From Plazaster borealis (lineage: Eukaryota > Echinodermata > Asteroidea > Forcipulatida > Labidiasteridae), in the NCBI GenBank assembly GCA_021014325.1, contig CM037471.1:17194818-17258817 (forward strand): 64,000 nucleotides of DNA, given 5' to 3'. How positions within the stretch are numbered: the first letter of the stretch is position 1; each line of letters begins with the position of its first letter. Shown piece by piece: positions 56,158 through 64,000 of the stretch. The notes under the pieces were generated by a model. It ran no database searches and had not been told where the DNA came from. It saw nothing but the letters and a program-made list of their open reading frames with translations. The position numbers were made by a program, and so were the translations under genes.

Positions 56158-56194
56158 TAAAAATAATGGGAAAGCAATAGGAAAAAGCAAAACA

Positions 56195-56480
56195 AATCTG
56201 GACGAAAACAAAGGTAGTTTCGGTGGATGGCCGAAACCCCCAATACAAAAATCTTGAAGAAAACAAAAAGCGTTTCAGCTACATGTATGAGGCCGAAACC
56301 CCTTATAATAATAAAAAATAGAAAAACTATAGGCCTACAAAAACAATAAAAAACAAATCTTGATGAAAACAATAGGCGTTTCGGCCATAGGGACAAAACT
56401 CCTAATAATAAAAAATAAAAAATCTTGAAGAAATCAATAGGCGTTTCAGCTATTAGGCCGAAACCCCTAATAAATAATTA
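56195..56480 (+). repeat. Composite family, block 10: GTTTCGGC-type hairpins
   Basis: Four units each with TCTxGACGAAAACAA or close variants and a palindrome (GTTTCGG..CCGAAAC) at about 56212-56241, 56268-56301, 56366-56403 and 56440-56467, separated by AATAATAAAAAA. Homologous to 52783-52923. Confidence 0.7.
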
Positions 56481-56598
56481 AAATAAATACTAATGCATTT
56501 TGTGTGTATAATGGGGATGCATACTGGTTCAGCAAGAATGCAGTGGAAGAGGCAAACACATTTAATAAGTGTACAGTTTAAGTGTTTTGTGTTTTCAG

Positions 56599-56710
56599 AA
56601 TATATCTCCACATGGGATGAATGTTACAGCCTGCAATTTTTGCCAAACTGAACCTGGCCGCCAATTTACAAATGACCATGCATGTAGATTTAACTCTCAA
56701 ACTAGTGGCC
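56599..56710 (+). CDS. Candidate exon, unknown gene
   Basis: After GTTTTGTGTTTTCAG the frame reads NISPHGMNVTACNFCQTEPG, RQFTNDHACRFNSQTSGP. The acceptor is good. The only donor compatible with the next exon would be CCCAA|GTGTAA, which is weak. The phase (one base left over) fits the candidate exon at 56976. Cys and His spacing could be a metal or disulfide module. The family is not recognised. Confidence 0.35.
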
Positions 56711-56975
56711 CAAGTGTAACCCAGGGAAGAATGCGTTACCATTATTTTTAATGAAGAGAAAGTTAAATTTTGATGACTTGTTGACCTTACTTCGACTTGA
56801 ATTCGACCTTGCGATTCTTTTAACCTTGAGATGAACTAAATTTGTTTTCACACGCGCGCTCATGGAATACAGAAAAAATTAGCTCTATATTTTTCTATAT
56901 TCCACTAGTGCTTGTGTGATAACTTGTAGTATTTTAACCAATCTACATATAGATGCTTTGTTTTCATGTCTAAAG

Positions 56976-57077
56976 GATGCAGGAACTTGCACTTCAAGGA
57001 TGGAAAAGGCCATGAAATAGTTTTGAAGAGCGATAATGGCAACAAGCCTGGTCCAAGAATGGCTTACAGAATACAAG
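56976..57077 (+). CDS. Candidate internal exon, unknown gene
   Basis: Preceded by TTTGTTTTCATGTCTAAAG and followed by GTATGATT. The 102-nt segment keeps frame and reads CRNLHFKDGKGHEIVLKSDN followed by GNKPGPRMAYRIQ. Composition and borders look like a genuine exon. No family recognised; possibly the same gene as 56599-56710. Confidence 0.4.
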
Positions 57078-57079
57078 GT

Positions 57080-58490
57080 ATGATTCAGGGTCTCTTACAA
57101 TGTACAGTAGAATGCGGCTACAGTATACCAAACACCGAAATAACAATCGTTTGGCTTAGATAAAGTTATTACATGGAAACTTTGCAAACATAAATAATAA
57201 TATGATGACACATGGAGTTGTTTTAAGAGGTTGCTGGGTGAAATCAGGCAGTCAAAATAGGGTGCACTTTATGGATTGTTGTTCACGGACGCCATCTTGG
57301 AATTTGTCTTCATTTGGGGTGCCGCAAATCGCTACAACAAACAACCACTATAGGCCTATACCGAACAAATTTGAATACTGCGGTGCTCTTTGTAGTGGCA
57401 TTCTACTGTATTAGGCCTAAGTTGTGAACAGTACACCAAATGTGGTACACATTAAACACGGTTGCATACGTACAATCAGGCATGTGAAATTCCTCATTTA
57501 TGCAGATATCCACGTTATTTATTTCCATTGCACTGTGATTTTGGCATGTTAGTCGGGGACTAGACCAGGTAACTGGCAGAAAACTCAGCCGTGTCAAACA
57601 TGGGGCTATAAACTACATGTACATGTAGTCCCCCAAAAAAGTGGCTACCACTACAGCTCCCGCTGTTGCTAGAGGAGATGCAAGGGCAGCGTATGCTTCA
57701 ATGCATGATGACGCGCTGATCGTGCCATAGCCAGAGATGCCAACCAGTACGATTTTGTAGTATTTTGTATGATAAAACTAGCAAAATACGCAGAGTTCTC
57801 TCCAGGTTATTTCAAAATGGTGAGGCATCCTGGGTCAAAATGTTTAGATGTTTGGCCGAAGCGCGCAGAATTGTACATAGTACAAGGTCCTGGGAATATT
57901 TTATACTTGGTGTTTTTCTTGGTTTTCAAAACCTTACTGTGCAATTTGGAGCATTCTATATGGTTTTCTTTTCATGTTTTTTGTTAAACTACCGTATAAT
58001 AATTCAAATAAATATTATTACTGGATAAAACTATGGGGCTAACATTAAATAATGAAAAGGATCGTCAGATTTTTTTTTTTTTTTTTACTATTGGCTTCAT
58101 CTTGTTAGAATAGTTTTTTTTTTTAATCATTGACAAAACTTCAACTGGGGGAAACAAGTTTTTAAAAAGTAGCCAGCAGCGAAGAACACAGTAGCCGTTG
58201 AAAGCGCCGGCAGCCAGCACTTCTGGACAACACTAAAATGTATGTAAATATTGAACTTCTATTTAAAAAAGGGCACGATGGCCAAGGGGGATAAAGGGCA
58301 TGGCAATTATGGCCCTGAAGAAGGTAATTTTTTAAGGGGGAACCACGGCCAGTTAAGGGCATCGACGGCACTGGCCATCATGGCCCCAGTGTAATACGAG
58401 GCCTGAGTTGGTGGTGGAAAAAAAGTACAGTTTTGCCTTTGTCGGGGTGTAATTGTGTTATCCTTGATTCCAGGTCTTTGTCCTTATATA
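57080..58490. other. Unassigned stretch
   Basis: ACATGTACATGTAG word (57617) and poly-T runs (58073-58086). No supported gene. Confidence 0.45.
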
Positions 58491-58494
58491 CATA

Positions 58495-59184
58495 GACTGT
58501 GCAAGTCTTGCGCGTATTCGGAACGAGAAAACACATCAACCGAAGAACATATTTTTTTCTGAAATCAAATCTGTGTTTTAAATTATATCTAACAACAAAA
58601 TCTGAACAACAAAAATACTACATGTTTATAAAGTTAGTTTAAGCGTTTATAATAAATACACAAATAATGTGTTAATTATTATTCAAACATAATTCAAACT
58701 CTTGGACAAGGATGCTTATTTGATCTTAACTTTTTAGAAACCCCTTACGCGGATTTGCGAAGGTCACACCGGCGTAAAATTAACGCTTGGCGCAGTTTAT
58801 AAAGGACGCTGACGCCTCAACAACCATAGACTGCAATGAAAAGGCCTCGCGTTGCAATTACAGCATCTGGCAATTATCATCGCGCATCCTAAGTTACATA
58901 AGTTTTGTTATCGGAGGTGAGCACAAAATTCTTAATTTTGTGCAGTAACCGGAAGCTGAGGTCAAGTTTAATTCTCGGGTTTTCTTCGTTATATTGTTGA
59001 GTTGATTTTACTTTCATATTTGTTATCACTAAGTATTACATTCCCAACAACATATATAATTTTCATAGTCATTATACGTTAAACTAAAATAATTGACGAA
59101 ACGAAATATCGCCCACGTAAAACTCCATATGGTTGGAACCACTATGGTCCCGGAAGTTTGAATGAGCGCGAGACTTGCACAGTC
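58495..59184. mobile_element. TA-flanked inverted-repeat element, 690 bp
   Basis: Ends GACTGTGCAAGTCTTGCGCG and the inverted CGCGAGACTTGCACAGTC, with TA outside (58493-58494, 59185-59186). A small hairpin GCACAAAATTCTTAATTTTGTGC sits inside (58921-58943). No coding content. Mariner-type by its TA target; not otherwise assigned. Confidence 0.75.
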
Positions 59185-59189
59185 TATTG

Positions 59190-60390
59190 CAAGAAGAGTA
59201 TTAGGCATCAAGAGGCTTCCACCATTGTATTTCAGCGTGGACTGATATTCCAGCCCAGGTTCCGATCATTGGTGGCAGTGTCTCACAGCTGAGGTTTTGC
59301 GATTCACGATGCGTGAATATGGTATTTTCTCGATAGAGAAACTGCGAATCCTGATGCTTCATAGTGAATCCTTGTTCTCTTGGCTTTGTTACATGTACGT
59401 AAGTCATGGTTTTTTGTGCCAGCGGTACTCTCACAGAAAAATGATTCCGGCAATTTGTCTAAATAATCCCATCATGATCCATGATGTTAACTGGTTAAAT
59501 GACAATTGACCTTTGGCCTTGCCTTTTTTACTATAAATGATGACATCATATTTGACAACACCCTCTGGTGACAAGTTGTATAATAAAATGTTTTGTACAA
59601 TGCAGTGTATATACACTTTACCGTATAATACTGTAAGCATTCTTGGCAATTGATTCATGATAATTTCTTTAGTATCATCATTGTGCGCTGAACCAATTCT
59701 GCTGCACACGTATGTTTTACCGTCGTCTTGAATTTTTAACAACTTTTACTGATTTTAATTATACTTCCTGAATTTCAAAGTGATCCTGTGTTACATGTAG
59801 CTGATCATCTGTAGACAGGATTGAGCTGTACTTTGAACTGTTTTAGCAGAGAGTTCGTGAGTAGTAATAGCATTTATATTGTTTGGACCCCCTTCCTGCT
59901 CTACTTTGGATTACACTGCAATATCCACCACTGTGAGTCATCCTTCATCAATGCCCGTCGAAGCGTTTCAATGCACCATTCTTCGACCGTTTGTTGTGAA
60001 CAATGCTACCATTCTACCACTACAATAGTGCATTTCTTCTCTCACTTAGGAAAGTGAATTGTGTACCTACTCCAATATGGCCGCCACTCTCTGAACTCAG
60101 TATACAATATTTCCCAACTAGACGAGGTCGCTGTGCTTGCAGTCATAAGAAGCGCAAAATATTTACGATCATCAGGGAACGACATGCAGTATATCACCCT
60201 GTTCACCAGCAGTGGTGTGGATCACTCCAATTTGGCTGAAATTCCCATCAATCACAACCAGCAAAAGAGTCTGATACATGTACATGTAGCTGTTCACCTT
60301 CAGAGGGCAACAACTCATCGAGTGACCCCAAAGACCTCATTCGTTTCCTGGAATGCCTGTTTAATAAACAAGATATCTTCAGTATGTTAA
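59190..60390. other. Unassigned, possibly upstream part of the following LINE
   Basis: Several moderately long frames but no recognised domain. The plus-strand frame at 60061-60390 directly precedes the LINE endonuclease start and may be its N-terminal ORF. Confidence 0.35.
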
Positions 60391-60391
60391 C

Positions 60392-61176
60392 TTGTGTCTG
60401 ATAATGACATTGACATTTTAGCATTGCAAGAAACCTGGCTAACCGGAACTGATCGTGACAACTTCACTATAGCTGACATCAAACAATCACGTAAGTGCTC
60501 AATCTGCGTATCGGTCTCATCACTCTACTGAGTCGGCTCTACTTCGAGTCCAAAACGATGTTCTAAGAGCCATTGATGATCATCAAGAAGCAGCACTTAT
60601 CTTACTGGACTTCAGCTCACTCTTCGATACCATCGACCATGCAATTCTACTCAATTGCCTGGAACATCGATATGGTTTGACTGGGACAGCCTTACAATGG
60701 TTCCGGTCATACATGTATCTTAGTGACCGCTCTCAGTCCGTGATCATTGGGGAGGCTGCATCTGCTGTTCACCAGATACTTTGGGGCGTTCCTCAAGGAT
60801 CCGTTTGCGGAGCACCGCTGTTCACTTTCTACACGGCCCCACTCAGTGACATCATGACCCGACTTAACATCAACCATGTCATGTACGCAGATTACACGCA
60901 GGTGTACTTGCTCTTCAAGCCGTCGGTTGCTACTGGAGCCATTCACCGCCTAGAGGAATGCGTGAGGGAGATCAAGGAATGGGCTGTCTCAAACTAGTTA
61001 CAGTTTAATGACGAGAAAACTGAAATCCTACACTTTAGCTCCAATTTCGTTAAATCTGTGAGCCTTCCTCCAGTGCTGATAGGTTTATTGGTCGACGTAT
61101 GCAATCGAGGCTCGCAACCTCGGAGTGATTTTCGACAGTGGGCTGCACATGAAGGCACACATACATGTAGACAACA
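60392..61176 (+). pseudogene. CR1-type LINE: endonuclease start fused to RT by internal deletion
   Basis: NDIDILALQETWLTGTDRDN (60400-60460) is the N-terminus of an AP-endonuclease. About 50 bases later the sequence is already in the RT: AQSAYRSHHSTESALLRVQN (60496-60555), ALILLDFSSLFDTIDHAILL, GVPQGSVCGAPLFTFYTAPL and NHVMYADYTQVYL. The rest of the endonuclease and the linker are deleted. The catalytic motif reads YADY instead of YADD, which would kill the enzyme. EKTEILHFSSNF and a broken C-terminal region follow up to the Tc1 insertion at 61179. Confidence 0.85.
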
Positions 61177-61178
61177 TA

Positions 61179-62013
61179 AACACATCAACAAAAGTAAGTC
61201 CCCCCCTCAACAGTTCGTCATAACATTGTAAGGTAAAACATTTTACCAATACAACTAATTAAGAAATAATTCTATGACATGTTTCCTAAGTGTTGTTGAA
61301 AAATGAAAGATGTCCATGAATTCATGGCTGAATGAGCTCAAATGGGAGACAAAAACTGCCTTTCTCAAAAGTCACAAAGGTTTCAAATCTGCAGGTCAGT
61401 AGTGCGTGTATCCACCACGCGTGTCAATGACCGCCTGGCACCGTCTTCTCATGGTGTTGATCAGTCTGGTGACATGCTGCTGTGGGATGGCAATCCACTG
61501 AAACTGCAGAAGATTGGACAGGTGAGCAAGGTTGCTGTTGGCGTTGATGTGGGGATATGCAGATCGCTTTAGCTGGTCCCACAGGTGCTCTATGGGGTTG
61601 AGGTCAGGCGAGCTTGCCGGCCACACCATTCGCTCGATGCCTTCACCAGCCAGGAAATCAGTAGCTACTCTCCCTCTGTGTGGTCGGGCATTGTCATCCA
61701 TGTACACAAATGCTCCACCATGGGCTGCAGCAAGTGGTGCAACATGTGGATGCAGCACTTCGTCAACATATCGTTGCGCTTTTTTTCCGTTAGTAAGAAG
61801 CCATTCTTAAACCTTTGTGACTTTTGAGAAGGGCAGTTTTTGTCTTCCATTTGAGCTCATTCAGCCATGAGTTCATGGACATCTTTCATTTTTCAACAAT
61901 ACTTAGGAAACATGTCATAGAATAATTTCTAAATTAGTTGTATTGGTAAAATGTTTTACCTTACAGTGTTATGACGAACTGTTGAGGGGGGGACTTACTT
62001 TTGTTGATGTGTT
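61179..62013. mobile_element. Deleted Tc1/mariner-type transposon with long terminal inverted repeats
   Basis: Ends AACACATCAACAAAAGTAAG and the exact inverse, with TA outside (61177-61178, 62014-62015). The inverted arms extend about 200 bp inward, to CTCAAAAGTCACAAAGGTTT near 61377 on the left and its mirror near 61810. The element holds only the C-terminal part of a transposase on the minus strand. It lies within the CR1 LINE, whose frame resumes after it. Confidence 0.9.
61396..61800 (-). pseudogene. Tc1-like transposase, C-terminal catalytic part
   Basis: Minus-strand frame KAQRYVDEVLHPHVAPLAAA (from about 61790), then FVYMDDNARPHRGRVATDFL, WPASSPDLNPIEHLWDQLKR and a basic INTMRRRCQAVIDTRGGYTH end. 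The second catalytic Asp (DDNARPH) and the catalytic Glu (NPIEHLWD) of the DD34E Tc1 family are visible. The N-terminal helix-turn-helix domains and first Asp are missing, since the upstream region is already the inverted repeat. Inferred non-autonomous relic. Confidence 0.85.
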
Positions 62014-62015
62014 TA

Positions 62016-62587
62016 TGTCGGACGAGATGGGCATTCATCTACAAAATCAGAAAGATTAGTAACTATCTGGACAAACCTCAACAGAAAAATTAGTGCATGC
62101 ATTCATCACATCGAGAATTGATGGCTGCAACAGCCTTCTCTTCGGTCTTCCGACCAAAGAGATGAAACGACTAAAGCTCCTTCAAAATTCCGCCGCCAGT
62201 TCAGTTTGTCGCTGTAAGAAAAATGAACACATAACCCCAATCCTAAAATCTCTTCACTGGCTCCCCGTCTCACATCGAATAATCTTCAAAACACTCATCC
62301 TCACTTTCAAATAAGTGTTCGGGCTAGCACCGTCATACCTCCAAGAGCTCGTTCATCGACATCAGCCTACTCGACACCTGCGATCTTCATCCCTCAATCT
62401 TCTGCATCAACCTTCCCCTCCTCCACGGACTTGTTCGTATGGTGGTAGAGCATTCAGCGTTGTAGCTCCTTCACTTTGGAACAGCCTGCCATCGATCATC
62501 AGGGAGTCGTCGACCACCGAGTTGTTCAAGTCTCGCCTTAAGACTAATCTTTTCAAACAGTATTTTTGTAACATTGCAGCTTATTGA
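62016..62587 (+). pseudogene. CR1-type LINE: RT C-terminal domain
   Basis: Continuation of 60392-61176 after the Tc1-like insertion: [74 protein letters not shown], then after an in-frame stop (TAA at 62312) FGLAPSYLQELVHRHQPTRH, SYGGRAFSVVAPSLWNSLPS and a stop at 62585. The C-terminal motifs are all in place; the stop and the YADY change show it is inactive. Confidence 0.9.
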
Positions 62588-62674
62588 AAGGTTTGTATCT
62601 ATTATTCATTTTGATGAAATAGAATTAGCTGTTGCAAACTGCTTACCAACCAAAAGGACCTATGGTATAAATGC

Positions 62675-63020
62675 AAAAAATAGTTAATGGCCTGACGTTT
62701 CGACCCTAGCAGAGTCTTTCTCGAAGGCTAAATGACAAGACAACACACATGAACAGGTATAACAGTGTAACAAAAGCATTCAAGAGGAAATACATGAATA
62801 GAGGCAGAGAGCAAACAGACAAGGCAAGTTGTAAACAATGAATGGGGAGACAGAGGGGGGGGGGTTGGAGGGAGGGGGCTGGTCTGACCACAAGAGGTTG
62901 GAAACACAAAGAACAAGATCAAAGGTGGGAAGAGGGAGAACAAGTAATTAATTAGTACATGAGGCATGCTAAAAAAGGGGGATATCTGTGGGGAAAAGGA
63001 TCAGGCAAAGACAAAAGGTT
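62675..63020 (-). repeat. Penelope-like element, 3' noncoding part
   Basis: Follows the coding end on the minus strand. Near 62683-62745 it shares TTAATGGCCTGACGTTTCGA..CTAGCAGAGTCTTTCTCGAA with 53473-53530. It includes a G-rich run (62852-62880). Confidence 0.65.
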
Positions 63021-63320
63021 ATTAGTCATTTCCTTCGTGGATGTTCAGACTATGTGGTTGAATGGTTTGAAGGCGCCTTATCCACAGTTTCTCCCTACTT
63101 AGACGAACAGTCTCTCTGTGGTTACCGTGCCTCAATGCCCTGTAAAATCATGTCAGAAATGGAGTGATTAGGAAGATTGAAGTGTTGTCCTACAGGTGTA
63201 TCCAGCTTTTGGGTGTTGACTGTGGGTCTGTGGCCGTAGAAACGCCTCTTGAGTGTAGTTCTTGCTTCGTTCTTGTTTCACCTATATATTGAACACCACA
63301 AACTTTGCAAGATATCTTGC
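63021..63320 (-). pseudogene. Penelope-like GIY-YIG endonuclease end
   Basis: Minus-strand frames read CKVCGVQYIGET (63313-63278), then after a frameshift NEARTTLKRRFYGHRPTVNT, QKLDTPVGQHFNLPNHSISD, MILQGIEARYGNHRETVRLS and EKLWIRRLQTIQPHSLNIHE to a stop at 63021. CxxCGxQYIGET followed by RF..H.P.V and HF.LPxHSxxD are the GIY-YIG endonuclease landmarks at the C-terminus of Penelope-like ORFs. The RT domain is missing. It is inserted in the 3'UTR of the CR1 LINE. Confidence 0.85.
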
Positions 63321-63334
63321 AAAGTTTTTAACTA

Positions 63335-63508
63335 GTTCATCTTTTTAGCTTACTGTGTATTTGGCTGGTCAAGACGTAATTTTTTGTAAAATTGTTTAAT
63401 TATCGTTATTTTTGATTTAATTTATGTTGTTTTTAAATCAATTTCTGCTTGTATACAGCGCTTTGAGGCGGAACCGGTCTGCAACTGTTTGCCCTTTATG
63501 AATCTCTC

Positions 63509-63545
<37 letters not shown>
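63335..63545 (+). repeat. CR1 LINE 3' end and TTA tail
   Basis: CAGCGCTTTGAGGCGGAACC and TGCAACTGTTTGCCCTTTAT followed by ATTATTATT (63510-63543) form the 3' end expected of the CR1 element at 60392-62587, separated from it by the Penelope-like insert. Confidence 0.7.
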
Positions 63546-63608
63546 GCAACTGTTGATATTTTTGCCATCTTTCAGCTAACTTATCTTTTGTTTGTTCCAT
63601 TATTTCAG

Positions 63609-63716
63609 TCAATCTGTAGGTCAGATATTCCTTCATTTTCTAGAAAGACTAAAGATAACATCCAGCTTATCAAAGCCATCTATGATGTCCTTCAGCAACC
63701 TCAGTCCAATGTGAAT
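63609..63716 (+). CDS. Host gene internal exon, unknown gene
   Basis: Bordered by TTGTTTGTTCCATTATTTCAG and by GTAAGTAAAG, both strong eukaryotic splice signals. The 108-nt segment is in frame throughout and encodes SICRSDIPSFSRKTKDNIQL and IKAIYDVLQQPQSNVN (36 residues). The length is a multiple of three, so skipping would keep frame. I do not recognise the protein. The rest of the gene must lie elsewhere, perhaps to the right of the window. The LINE cluster to its left would then be intronic. Confidence 0.65.
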
Positions 63717-63778
63717 GTAAGTAAAGCTCGTTTGTTATATTTTATAGAAAATGTATAGAGTCAACACTACAGTGGTGG

Positions 63779-64000
63779 CGTGTTGCGGCCGAGCGGTTAA
63801 GAGCACCAGACCCAAGCTCTGGTGTTTCTGATCAGCAGAGTGTGGGATCGAGTCCCGGTCATGACACTTGTGTCCTTAAGCAAGACACCTTAACCATTAT
63901 TGCTTTGTCCTTCAGATGGGACGTAAAGCCGTAGGTCCCGTGTGTTGTGTAATGCACGCCAAAGAACCCAGTTAACTTATCGTAAGAGAAGGGGTTTGCC
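63779..64000 (+). mobile_element. tRNA-derived SINE (runs off the window)
   Basis: The head (63779-63866) resembles a tRNA-Leu: box A-like GCGGCCGAGCGGTTAAG, anticodon-type stem CCAGA/TCTGG enclosing CCCAAGC, a long variable arm and box B-like GGGATCGAGTCCC. A body of about 130 bases follows with GTCCTTCAGATGGGACGTAA, GCCGTAGGTCCCGTGTG and AAAGAACCCAGTTAAC, a conserved central domain I know from SINEs of several marine invertebrates. The 3' tail is beyond the window. Confidence 0.85.

Noticed and set aside
62690..62760. Active hammerhead ribozyme
   Set aside because: Only the GAAAC-side core is visible; the CUGANGA box is not intact, so it is reported only as a weak possibility.
63779..63866. 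A second genuine tRNA gene
   Set aside because: The acceptor stem does not pair well, box B is degenerate, and the sequence runs directly into a SINE body.

Overview
This 64-kb window is AT-rich animal nuclear DNA with almost no intact host coding sequence. The mixture points to a marine invertebrate, most likely an echinoderm and probably a sea star. It contains CR1-, RTE-like, Penelope-, DIRS- and Ty3/gypsy-type retroelement relics, a tRNA-derived SINE, many short inverted-repeat DNA elements, and abundant ACATGTACATGTAG-like and ATTATT-type simple sequence. The species call is inference; one TTAA-flanked MITE family (four copies) looks to me like one common in echinoderm genomes.

Host genes. 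The only clearly functional gene is a complete tRNA-Ser(CGA) at 29508-29589. On the minus strand, 14846-14976 is a well-bounded exon encoding a tubulin N-terminus (GQCGNQI). At 63609-63716 (plus) there is a cleanly bordered 36-codon internal exon. A weaker pair of exon candidates lies at 56599-56710 and 56976-57077, and 4844-5170 (minus) is an unexplained coding-like ORF. The rest reads as intron, intergenic DNA or transposable elements.

Layout. 1-4200: arrays of a composite repeat family (149-bp and about 128-bp tandem units, CRE-like palindromes, GAA tracts, hairpins). 4200-8390: ORF remnants and a minus-strand CR1 LINE split by a MITE. 8390-18640: further blocks of the composite family, mostly inverted, a hairpin MITE, the tubulin exon and a 5'-truncated CR1. 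18640-22900: LINE, Penelope and DIRS remnants, the DIRS coding region having expanded into a minisatellite. 22900-26150: four inverted copies of one element. 26450-28565: a foldback transposon whose arms are built from about 25 palindromic 18-mers. 28566-32260: small MITEs and the tRNA. 32263-35740: a near-complete CR1 LINE with a 2A-like peptide, abutting a gypsy integrase. 36460-40800: tandem repeats and unassigned DNA. 41200-46690: an RTE-like LINE split by a 2.3-kb DNA element with a 3-bp target duplication. 46690-53950: more composite family, another LINE, two MITEs and a hAT element with a perfect 8-bp target duplication. 54431-56157: a TA-flanked element with an internal motif array. 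58495-59184: another TA-flanked element. 60390-63545: a CR1 LINE interrupted by a Tc1-like element and, in its 3'UTR, by a Penelope fragment. 63779-end: a tRNA-derived SINE.

The sequence is therefore mainly a record of nested insertions, several with resolvable target-site duplications. The least explained structure is the composite family with covarying hairpins and palindromes, spread over about a dozen blocks in both orientations. All assignments come from reading the sequence; no database search was run.
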